A DNA stretch of 64,000 nucleotides from Parietaria judaica (taxonomy: Eukaryota; Streptophyta; Magnoliopsida; Rosales; Urticaceae), in the NCBI GenBank assembly GCA_954871525.1, contig OX940863.1:22084001-22148000 (forward strand). Reading direction: 5' to 3'. The position numbers and the translations under genes are program-made. The notes under the pieces were generated by a model. That model searched no databases, was not told the origin of the DNA, and saw nothing but the letters and a program-made list of their open reading frames with translations. This document shows, piece after piece, positions 34,285 to 44,662 of this stretch (the stretch's first letter is position 1; every line of letters begins with the position of its first letter).

Positions 34285-36251
34285 CTACGCCGAATGATCC
34301 CAATCGAATACAAACCGTACTTCATTGTCCTTTCGATTTGAGAAGTAATTTTCTTTGATGCTTCTGTAGTTTAATTCACGAAATTCAATTCCATGCATGC
34401 TCACGAGCTTCACAGCTTTCAAGCGATAGCGCCAACACTTGCAGCAGGGAAAATTGCAGCACAATTTGCATTTATTTTCATTCAGCATCTCGCAAAGAAC
34501 CTGCATATACACCAAATAGTATACATTTATTACCCTAATTGATTATTATGATCCAAATGAGACAAAAATGTTATGACCAACCCAATCTCGAAAGGGACCT
34601 CCATCAACTTTCACAAGAACCCGATTGCTCGACTTTAAGAGAGATTAAGTTTTTAGTAAATGGATATTGGCTAATCTTCTGATAGCATGACACAATTAAT
34701 TAACTTAATAATAAGCATAACTAAACTATGAATTATTAATAATAAGCAAAAAATAATCCATCCTCATGGAAAGCACCCAATGAGAGAAACACTGCCAATT
34801 GGAAAGCCCCTTTTTAGAAGTGAAAACAAAAAAAAAAAACTGAACATGAATATTTAAAATACCTTCACGGAATTAATTCCACGTACGGAATCTAACATTC
34901 CTGAGCGTATTGTCTTTGGATGACAACTCCAAAGTAATCCGTCTAGAAGAGTCTTCCATTGATACACAGGGTTGAAGCGGAGGTACGTGAGGTCTAAACA
35001 GTCGACTTCTACCGGTGGGGGGATTAAAGCTTCTCTTAATTCGTCAAGATTAAAACTTGCTTCCCCGTGATAGCTGAAGGAAAAAGTTATACCCTTAAAA
35101 GGAGTGGTAAGCCATTCCCTCATCTTAAGGAACCAAGAGCTTTTGAGTTTGAGATAGGTGGGAATGTGACGATTTAAATACATGGAACCAGGAACGACAT
35201 TTGCTAAAACCAATACAGGCAAATCTGAAAAACCATCTGGTGTGAGAACAAATTTTGATAGCACCGGAGCATCGATCTCAATAGTTTTGACCGAAAGCCG
35301 AAACCTTAGCTTGAGATGCTTAAGCCGCTGCAGAGAGATCCTAATCAATTCTAGAACTTCGCAAAATAAAACATCAAGAACCTCGAGGAGGGGAAGTCTA
35401 GAGATAAGCAGATTAAAAGAAGAATCTGTGAGTGATGTATGACGTAGCTCCAGTTCTCTCAGATTATAACAAGAAATCAGATCAATTCGACATGACAGTG
35501 AGTGATAATCAGACATCAAGGAAAAGCGCTCGAGCGAGAGGGCACCAAGAACGGAAATGCTCATCAACTCTAAACAAACTGCTACCGTTATAGTAAGACT
35601 CACAAGTTTGTCTACTTCAGAAAGATTAAGACTTTTCAAGCCAAAAAAAGACAAAAGACTAAGATCGCTCAGGTTGGGACAATTTCGGACAATATCTCGG
35701 AGTATATTCTCACTCAAGACAACCTTAGATAGCTCTAGCTTTTGGAGGCAAAAAAACTTGGAAGAACAAGAGAGAAGTGTTGAGTTAACTGAGAATATTG
35801 TTTCAGGGAGGGGGTAAAAATCGTACTCTCTAGATAAATAAGTAATGACCCTCTCAAAAAAGAAGTTTAGAGCAGAAACACCATTGTGAAGAGCTAATGG
35901 CAACCATGTATTGACACGTCGAACCGAGTTTTCATCATTCTTAGACACACGAAAACCTACTCTCTCCACGGTAAGCTTATTTCGTACGAAGTATTGCAGA
36001 GACCTTTCCACAACATCTATAAATTCTCCATACTGCTCGCTTAACTTCGGCTTGTGGGTACGCAAGTAGTTCCGATAACCGGGTGGATAAAATTCAAGAA
36101 TTGGAAAGGACTTCTGAATAGAATTCCATTGCTTCGAGAACAGCGAGGTTTGCACCGCATCTTCCCGGGGGAGAAATGTCAATATCCGATGCAATATAAG
36201 TATGGGAAGGTCGGATATTCGATCTGCGCTCTTGCCAATTTTACGCGTCAT
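34285..36251 (-). CDS. F-box/LRR protein, gene F (intact)
   Basis: Predicted SCF ubiquitin-ligase substrate receptor. Exon 1 is 36251-34863 (463 codons), intron GT at 34862, exon 2 is 34500-34285 (71 codons plus stop); the junction is in phase 0, giving 534 residues. The F-box is at about 10-45 (DRISDLPILILHRILTFLP ... SKQWNSIQ). Degenerate LRRs are at about 150-400 (FFCLQKLELSKVVLSENILRDIV, NLSDLSLL, LPLLEVLDV). LLDGLLWSCHPKT is near 440. The Cys-rich tail is VLCEMLNENKCKLCC ... CKCWRYRLK ... DWDHSA. The start at 36251 was chosen because sister genes share MxRKxG after an acceptor-like leader end. The frame is open 61 codons further upstream, but that part is probably leader or intron. The substrate is unknown. 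Confidence 0.88.
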
Positions 36252-36600
36252 GATGATCTCCACCACCAAAACAGAGCCTAAAGATTGCACACAATTAAAC
36301 ACGTTGAACAGAAAGACCGATATTAATACGAAATCCATACAACACATAAATTTCCACCCTAAATAGTTCGTTCTTTCAAACCATAAATCATTAGCATCTA
36401 ACTCAGTAAGCAAATGAACACTACAGAAAAACACTTGATCGATCGATCAGAGAGGAAGAGGAATGAAGAACACTACTCACTTGGCGTGCAGTGCAACAAT
36501 GGAGGATCAGATCAGCCAAGCATCCATCGGAGAGATTCGCAAAGAAATTTGAGAAGAAACAGAAAATTGGGGCAATAACTGAAGCTCCAGATTTTTAAGG
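36252..36600 (-). promoter_or_regulatory. 5' leader of gene F
   Basis: This leader is paralogous to the sequence at 30-160 ('catccatcggagagattcgc'). On the minus strand a leader exon near 36480-36590 followed by an intron ending next to the ATG is the likely arrangement. No clear TATA box was fixed. Confidence 0.45.
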
Positions 36601-37059
36601 GTTTTTTTTTTTATTTATTTAAAAAATAATTTTGATTTAAACGGCAATAAACTACGTAAGCTGACTTAAGAAAACTTCGACCATGAAAACGACAGAAAAA
36701 TGAGAAACGACAGTAAGATAGAAAACGGAATCGAAGCGTAAAGAAGACAACGTAAATAAATACGATATTACTGTAGGACAATTTATAGTATATATATTTT
36801 CCGTTCAAAAATATTATTTTGAAGTGCATATTCTCATGCCATTTTCTCTCACGTTTATGTTCTACTTGATTTGATTCCGTAGAATCATAGTCATACATAA
36901 AAAGCTTAATATCAACCATAAAATTACAAAAGAATATGAACGTAAATAAATAGTCCAACAAAAGTAAAAGTCACAATTAGTTTAATTTTTTTTATGATGA
37001 TTGCGGTGCTCGCCTTCTCGATTAAACTTTACAATATATATATATATATATATAGTACC
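36601..37059. other. Upstream spacer of gene F
   Basis: 36655-36830 matches the gene C upstream region (23266-23440 and 26169-26200). There is no gene. It ends in a short TA run (37032-37052). Confidence 0.55.
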
Positions 37060-37458
37060 CAGGGACGGAACGAGGGGGTTTGGGGGTGGCTTATGTCACC
37101 CCAAATTCTTGTATTTTCCTAATTTATAGGGTATATATTTTGTTATTTTCTTAACGTATAGCCTAGAAATGTGGTATATTATTGATAATTAGTTAGTATA
37201 GTATTATATAAATACAGCACCACTTGGAAATTGGAAGTATTTGATCTGTAGAAATACATTGAGTGTATGTGCGTATGGTTAATTTTTTTTAACTTTTAAA
37301 AGATAAATAGCGGTAAATGTACTCAAGTTCAAACAAAATAGTATCATTCACTCAAGTTCTATTTAAATAGTTACTTACTACATCATTAAATAAAAAAGAA
37401 CTAAATATTTAAAAAAAATTATTAGCCACCCCCGGGAAAATTCCCGGGTCCGCCCCTG
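37060..37458. mobile_element. hAT-type MITE with perfect 8 bp target duplication
   Basis: The inverted ends are cagggacggaacgaggg on the left, and on the right the complement of cccgggtccgcccctg (cagggggcggaccc-like). The flanks are atagtacc at 37052-37059 and atagtacc at 37459-37466, a perfect 8 bp duplication as in hAT insertion. The interior is AT-rich and non-coding. Confidence 0.88.
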
Positions 37459-37466
37459 ATAGTACC

Positions 37467-38456
37467 ATTACGCAATCATTTACACCCCCGGCAGATCTGG
37501 TCTTTTTCATGCGTATCGTCCGGCATATGGGTGTTCCAATGGCGGAAGTATTCAACAGTAACTACCGCATCAATTAGATCTAAATAATTGATGAGGAAAA
37601 GACTTCTGAAATGAAAGTTTCTCTTGATTAATACCAAACAAAATAATATAATTATCCTGAATTTGATAGCCACATTTAATAATAATAATAATAATTATAA
37701 TATTATAATCAAAATTGTTTAAAACTTCACCCATTACCCATTCTAAGCACTCTTAATTCTCTCCATTCCTTAACAAAATATATAATAAAATTGAGAAAAT
37801 GCAGAAAAATACTAATTGATCGGTAAACTTTCAGCAGAATTACAGACAATACCTTCGCCTTGATATTTTTATTTGTTGTTGTCAAAACTCGTCACTTACG
37901 CCTTTAAAATGACGTTTTTTTTTTAAATTTTATTTTCTGACTTATTATTGCAAACTCTTAATTAAAACGATATTTATTCATAAAAAAAATAGCATTTCAT
38001 ATGTGTGCTTTTTTCTTTCTTTTCATTTCAGGTTTTTAAATTTAATGAATAAAATCTTCCATATATTAAGTAGTAAATTAAAATGAATATGCACAAGGGA
38101 AACCTGCAAAACCAATTTGCCAGTGACTGACAATGAAATCACCTTTTTATTTTTTTTCCTTCTTTTCGAATTGGTTCTATTTTGAGTCAAGTTTTCAATA
38201 AAAAGAATCTCTAACATTTTGCTAATAATAAACACAGAGAACAAAGAAAAATTGAAGCCCATAAAGCAGGTACAAAAGAAAAAGCTAGAGAAATATTAGA
38301 CGAGTTTAAACCAAAGAGTTCACATTGAGTTTGGTGATTGAAGGCACATATAAAAACATAATATTTGGATAATACAAAATTAAACTATAATACCAACTAC
38401 AGTGAACATAATAATAAAACCAGGATAACTTCAAAGCTAAACTAGGACTGATTTTT
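37467..38456. other. AT-rich intergenic DNA
   Basis: No gene seen. It contains an (AAT)n run at about 37676-37695. The right part (38120-38440) resembles the 3' flanks of other family members, with 'ttttgagtcaagtttt' and 'aaaagaatctctaacattttg'. Confidence 0.5.
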
Positions 38457-38672
38457 CTATGCTGAATGATCCCAATCAAATACGAACCGTACTCCGTGAT
38501 CATTTGGATTTGATAAGTAATTATCCTTGACGCTTTGAAAGTTTAAGTCCCGAAATTCAATTCCCTTGATGCTCTCGATCTTCATAGATTTCAGGCGATA
38601 CCGCCAGCACTTGCAGCGGGGCAAATTGCAGCATAACTGACATTCATTTTCATTCAACATTTTGCAAAGTAC
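38457..38672 (-). other. Orphan copy of the Cys-rich last exon
   Basis: It is a complete, open last exon of the F-box family (VLCKMLNENECQLCC, RCKCWRYRLK, DWDHSA, stop). It is preceded by a good acceptor (TGTTTTCAG at 38673-38681). No LRR body is attached: the next coding unit upstream on this strand is the last exon of gene G (39397-39612), which has its own copy. It could be an alternative 3' terminal exon of gene G or the remnant of a deleted tandem gene. Its preserved frame is notable among so many broken copies. Confidence 0.7.
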
Positions 38673-38681
38673 CTGAAAACA

Positions 38682-39319
38682 CACCCGAACATGGGTCGGG
38701 ACTCTTATTACAATGAGAACCATACTAAATAAGAGATGCAATACTTGGCGGAACTGACCTACTCGAACCAAACTCTATTTTTTTAGGCTTAATCGCGAGT
38801 CTAGAAAAACCATGCAAGACTTCATTACAATAATCTAAGGATGAAGCAGAAGATTGCGGACTTGATCTGAGTAGTTAAGCGATGAATATCAAAGATAGTA
38901 AAGGCTAAATTACACGGAGGAATGGACTGCTTTTATTTAAGAGAGGGAATCTCTTCTCATTTCTTTCTCATTTAATCTATATAGTATATGTAAACTAGCA
39001 CAAGTATTGAAACAAAATAAATTTAAATAATATTTAATCATATGTTCTGAGCTCTGCTTTTCATTTAAATCGAGAAAAAGAAGAAAAAACGCTAAATAAC
39101 TCGTCAACAGCCTGAAAACAATATATTAGAGCATATATTCAATAAAAACCAATTTGTTTTCATTCTTTTATTTTCCTTACGGTGCTATTTTGGGTCAAGT
39201 TTTCTTCTTTAAAAAGAATCTAACATTTTGCTAAAATAATAATACCAAATACAATAAAATCTAAAATAATAATAATGCCTAAGTTATTTTTTTAAAGACA
39301 AAACTAAAAGCAAAATAAC
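38682..39319. other. Spacer between the two last-exon copies
   Basis: AT-rich, with words shared with the 3' flanks of the other genes ('ttttgggtcaagttttcttc'). It may include the intron/flank of a lost gene. No LRR coding is visible. Confidence 0.5.
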
Positions 39320-39418
39320 TTCAAAGCTAAAGTAAAACCAATTTTCCTATGCCGAATGATCCCAATCAATTCAAAGCTAAAGTAAGACTGATTCTCCTAC
39401 GCCGAATGATCCCAATCA
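39320..39418. repeat. 49 bp tandem duplication at the gene G stop
   Basis: The units 39320-39368 and 39370-39418 both start ttcaaagctaaagtaa and end gccgaatgatcccaatca. The duplicated unit covers the last codons and stop of gene G plus its immediate 3' flank. The gene G frame itself is not affected. Confidence 0.85.
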
Positions 39419-41606
39419 AATACGAACTGCACTTCGTCGTCCTCTGGATTTGATAAGCAATAATCCTTGACGCTTTGAAAGTTCAAGTCGCGAAATTCAA
39501 TTCCCTTGATGCTCTCGATCTTCACATATTTCAGGCGATAGCGCCAACACTTGCAGTGTGGCAAATTGCAGCATAATCGGCATTCACTCTCATTCAACAT
39601 TTTGCAAAGAACCTACAAACACACCCAAACAGTTGGAATCTTTAGTGTTTTTAATGGTTGTTTATGATCCCATACATGAAAAATAAAAACCAAACTCCAT
39701 TCGTAGGATCTCAACAGGTTCCAAACACGAAACTCGGCCATGGGAATTAACCAATGTGCTGAATACCGTTCTCTTCATTACGACACAAGGAAATAATAAA
39801 GACAGGGATCTACCACATTGGTTAATTACGATTCAAGGTCGAATACTCTACAAACGAAACGACACTAAATTAATAAAATACAAAACAAAGAATAAAACCC
39901 TTGGCAGTCACACTTATAGGCACCTATCGATACCACAAGACCCAAACAATAAAAAGACTAAAATACCCTTTAAAACGTAATTGTACGGAAGACCCGTAAT
40001 AGTAAAAATAGCGGAAATGCTATCAAATGACAAACTAGCATGACTAAATGACAGTCTCGCCCTTCCTCAAACAGCAAGTAATTATGCTAGAAAGCCTAAG
40101 CTAAAACAAGCAAACAGAGAATATTGAACCTGAAAATCAACAAGCATTTTAGAATTTTATGGAAAAGGAAATGTCTTGTCATACCTCTATCTTTATCCAA
40201 TTTTTCATATACCGAAAATGTGTGGTGGTCACTTTCACGCGTACCATCTTTGGATGACAACTCCAAAGTAAACCGTCAAGAAGAGTCTCCCAATGGTATG
40301 AATGTTTAATGCGAAGATCTGAGAGGTCTAAGCAGACCACTTCGACAAGTTGGGGAACTAGAGCTTCTCTTAAATCATCATGATCAAAACTAAGTTCCTC
40401 GAATTGAAAACTTGGTTCTTCGGGATCAAAGCTTGGTTCAAATTCGGGATCAAAACTTGATCCGTCTTCATAAGCACAAAAGGAAAAATTTATACCCTTG
40501 AAAGGTACAGTAAGAAATTCCCTTATCTCAAAGAACCAAGAACTATCGACTTCAGGTTCGCATGTGGATTTCCAACAAATTAGATACATTGAACCAGGAA
40601 TCTCGTGTGGTAAAACCAATTCAACTAACTCTCCAAACCATGGTTTGTAAACGAATTTGGATAAAAGTGGAGCATCAATCTCAATAACTTTGAGACAATC
40701 ACAGTCGTCTACCGTGAAATGCTTAAGCCGATTCAGAGAGATGTTTATGAATTCTAGCTTATAGCAAGCTATGATATCAAGAACCTCGAGCAGGGGAAGT
40801 CTAGAGATGTTCAGATTAAATGAATCATCCATGATGGAATCGTGATCTAGCTTTAGTTCTCTCAGATTAGAGCAAAAGCTCAGATCAATCATCACACTTG
40901 GAGAATCTCGATCATCAAACGCAAGGGAAAAGCGGTCAAGGGAGAGGGCATCAACAACAATGCACTTGAACTCTTTGTCCGGATCTCCCACCATTATACT
41001 AAGTCTCATCAGTTTTCCAGGCTTGGAAATTATCAGAACGTCCAAGCCAAAAATATCTGAAAGACTAAGATCGCTCAGGTTAGGACAGTTTTGGAAAATA
41101 TCACGGACCATTCTATCACTCAAGAGAACCCCCGACAGCTCTAACTTTTGAAGATTAAAAGACTTGGACGAACCACGGAGCAGCGTTGAGTTGATTGAGA
41201 ATGTTGTTTCCGGAAGAGGGTAGTAACGATTTTCCTGGCCCGTATAGAAACGGTCAAAAATCAGGTCAGAAACGCCATTGTGAAGAGCTAATGGCAACCA
41301 TGTATTCACTACTGGAACCGAGACGCTGTCAAAGTAATACATGCCAATTCTTACTCTAGCCATGCAAAGCTTACTCCGAACAAAGTTTTGAAGAGTTCTA
41401 TCCGCAGATTCTACCGATTCTCCATGCCGCCTCTTCACTAGCCTGAATTTGAGAACTGGAAAGCACTTCTGAATAGAATTCCACTGTTTGGACAGCTCGG
41501 AGGTTCTAATCGCATCTTCGATCGGGAGAAACGTCAATATCTGATGCAATACAGGTACCGGAAGGTCGGATATTCGATCCGCGACCTTGCCAACTTTACC
41601 CTCCAT
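39397..41606 (-). CDS. F-box/LRR protein, gene G (intact)
   Basis: Second intact family member and predicted SCF substrate receptor. Exon 1 is 41606-40185 (474 codons), donor GAG|GTATGA, and exon 2 is 39612-39397 (71 codons plus stop); the junction is in phase 0, giving 545 residues. The F-box is at about 9-45 (DRISDLPVPVLHQILTFLP). LRR-type segments follow (FNLQKLELSGVLLSDRMVRDIF, NLRELKLDH, LPLLEVLDI). A local acidic repeat (SFDPEFEPSFDPEEPSFQF), about 415-440, is unique among the copies. Then come LLDGLLWSCHPK and the Cys-rich tail VLCKMLNESECRLCC ... DWDHSA. It is the closest relative of pseudogenes A and E. The start MEGKVGK matches MKRK / MEGK in sisters. The substrate is unknown. Confidence 0.88.
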
Positions 41607-42100
41607 GGTAATCTATACCAACAACACAGAGTAAATCTAAAATCAACAAAATCAACAAGAGAATCAAAAGGAAATAGAAAACCATACGGAGATCAATCAA
41701 TATATACATAGATACACGAGTGAACGCCATAACTCCGTAACAATCTTGTCTATTTTCTCTGTATATAACTATATATATATATGCTTGCAAATAGCGATAT
41801 CGATTTCGATTATCACTTCAGGATTATGGCGATAAATTCAAACAAAATTCGATCATTAGAGCGAATTTGATGAGTAGAATAAATAAACAGCATGAATGGA
41901 GCGAAAATACTTCGAGAATGCCTGGTTCGAGAGAGCGAGGAATCAGAAGCTTCTCTGTTGTGTTGCTATTTAAGTGAAGATGGTGACTGCTTAAAAGATT
42001 CCCCTCGAATTCTTGCATTTTGCACGATTGGCCCTTTGAACTTATTTATTTGCGAGAGTATCCCTTGAGTTTAACATTGCTACACAAAACTCCTTTTCCA
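41607..42100 (-). promoter_or_regulatory. 5' leader and promoter region of gene G
   Basis: This uninterrupted leader serves as the reference for the gene A insertion. It contains 'tgcctggttcgagagagcgagg' and 'gaagatggtgactgcttaaaag'. A TA-rich stretch lies near 41770-41782. Confidence 0.45.
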
Positions 42101-42409
42101 TCGAATCCATCCACCAGTTGCACACGTTTGATTTGTCCCTAATCCTCTTCAAAACTCAAAATAACTTTTGCCGATGCAATTAATAAGAAGACTCTTTGTC
42201 CTTTATACCCGCTAAATGAGCATTGTGTGTATTTTTTACTCTTATAAATAGGCATTTCTTAAAAGATTTGATACAAAATTAGACATTTCGTACAATTTCT
42301 TTTCAATTTATTATTTTGAAATGCTTTATACTATATTGCTTCTCATTCAATATATCCACTGTACTTTGACAAAAATAAAAAACATATGTTTTTTCTAAAA
42401 TAAAAAATA

Positions 42410-42867
42410 GGGTTAATAAAAGCGAAAATACATAAAATTTGGTCAAAGAACCATTCGTATATTCAAAGTTTAAAAATGGTGGCAAAAGTACTCAAAGTTG
42501 CATTTGGGGCGTTGACCACTCCATTTCGTAACGCAGTTAACTTACCCGTTAACTCTGGCCACATGGACAAACGTGTGTTGCTGACATAGCAATTTTTTTT
42601 CCATGTGGACGAGCCCAATTAGGGGTTTAATTCGTTGTTTTTTCGTAAACGACACTGATGTGGGGTCGTCCACGTGGCATAAATTGCTATGTCAGCAACC
42701 TACGTTTGTCCACGTGGCCAGAGTTAACAGGTAAGTTAACTGCATTACGAGAATTGAGTGGTCAACGCCCTAAATGTGACTTTGGGTACTTTTGCCATCA
42801 CTTTTAGACTTTGAGTACACGAGGGATTATTTTGCCAAACTTTGAGTATTTTCGCTGTCATTAACCC
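42410..42867. mobile_element. Fold-back MULE-type MITE with 9 bp target duplication
   Basis: The two halves are inverted copies about 200 bp long. The ends are gggttaataaaagcgaaaat, and on the right the complement of attttcgctgtcattaaccc. Inner matches include gagttaac with cacgtggccagagttaac, and gctgacatagcaattt against aaattgctatgtcagc. The flanks are taaaaaata (42401-42409) and taaaaagta (42868-42876), a 9 bp duplication with one mismatch. Its transcript would fold into a long hairpin. Confidence 0.85.
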
Positions 42868-42876
42868 TAAAAAGTA

Positions 42877-44220
42877 CTAATCACTTGTCAATTTTTTTTT
42901 TATTTTTATTAAATATCAAAAACTTAATATTGTCAAATTATAAGAGGTCAAACTGGAATTGGGAAATTAGCTTTTTCGTCCCTGTTCTGAAAAATTAGGA
43001 TTTTTTTTTTACACCGGTAACCGTTTCGGTTTTAAAGATTTCAGTTTCAGTTCTAATAGACATATACTTAAACTGGTTGACTTAAAAACGACATGTATTT
43101 TTGAAAAATTAAATTTTAATACTATGTGAAAATGATCATAAAAATATAAAATACACTAAAAACGACATCTTAAAAACTTAAAAATGACACGTAGTTTAAA
43201 ATCGAAATCGGGATAAAAAAATCGATTATTCTTTTTGGTCCCGGATCCGGTTCCCAATTTTAAGCTAAATTTCCCATATTTTTTTAAAAAAATCGGTCCG
43301 AGAAAAAATAGAAGAATGGGTATAAAATTTTCACCCTAATTATTATACATAAGAGTTAAAATGCATTCTTTTTATGTTTTTAAAAATAAAAAGTTTAATT
43401 TTACAAAAACATAAATACAGATATAAAAAGTAAAATTAAAAAATATATATATTTTTATTACCAAGCAATTCAACACTAAGGCTGCGTTTAGTTGGATGTA
43501 ATTGCTTCGTTGTAATTGTAATTGTAATCGTAATACAATGGAATTGTAATTGTAATTGATTACAATGTTTAGTTGCACTCTTGTAATCAAGAAAAGAATA
43601 GTCATTACATTATTCACTTTGACACAATATGAATTGTAATCAATTGATAATAAACTAAAATACCCTTAATTCAATAATTTTTTTATCATATTTTAAATAT
43701 ATTTTATAATTATATAATATACTGAATTGGCCATCGATTAAAAACAAAATCTGGTCATTTATTTGACATATACATGATAAGTTAATTATTTTAAATTTGA
43801 GCAACCCTGTATACAGTATACATGCATACATTATTACATAGATGACGAATTATACTCTGACAATGCATAAATCCAAACCATAATCCATAAATCATACTAA
43901 CCACATTATATAAAACATAAATCATTCACAAAATAACGTGATCAATTATAACAACATAATAAATAACCATAATCCATCCAACATCACATAACTTAAGTCA
44001 TAAGAAAAACAACATAATTCAGACCAACATTACAATAGAACAAACTATCCTACAGATTTTTAAATAACATAATTCATGATAATTGAATCTTACTTTTCGC
44101 CGTAGAGAAATTCTTGAATCCATCAATCTTTTCGAGCTGCTGAAAGTCCGAGAAAACAAAAAAGCTTGTCCTTGTTTTGCATAAGCATGTCAGCCACTCT
44201 ATGACACTCGGAAATCGTCA
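42877..44220. other. AT-rich spacer between the diverging gene groups
   Basis: No gene seen. At 43485-43620 'ggctgcgtttagttggatgtaattg' followed by repeated 'ttgtaattg' words looks like one end of a MITE. I could not find the matching end. 42990-43260 has ACCG/CGGTT-rich pieces of hAT character. Confidence 0.45.
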
Positions 44221-44654
44221 AACTTGTTGAGTTTTCCCGCTCTGGCCCAAGTGTGCTCTAATTTTGCGATCCTATTCCTTTATTTCCTTTCCTACGAAAT
44301 TTCTCTCAAAACACCACCCGAATCTCTCAGAAGAGGCACTGTTGATGTGATCGATCAGGTATTTTCGCATGATTCTTACGGTTTATTCTATCAAATTTTG
44401 CCCTAATTGTGTCTTTGATAGTTTTGATTGAAATGTTTGATTTGAAATTTGCACCCAAAATCGTTTTCTGTAAGTTGATTCAATGTATTTCAAATGTTGT
44501 AAAGAAGCTCCATTGGAATTTCAATCAAGCTCATATGGTTTTTAAAGTATACCCAGTGACTAGGGCAATGCCTATTGATCTCCATTTGGTATTTCTTCTT
44601 GTTGATTTGTGATTTGGTTCTGTTTTTTTTTTTTTTTTTTTTTTTTTTAAATAG
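44221..44654 (+). promoter_or_regulatory. 5' UTR exon and intron of gene H
   Basis: A leader exon ends at a donor GATCAG|GTATTT (44358-44359). The intron ends in a long T-run (about 44622-44648) and the acceptor AAATAG just before agattatcATGG. It mirrors the 5' UTR intron seen in the other copies. Confidence 0.5.
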
Positions 44655-44662
44655 AGATTATC

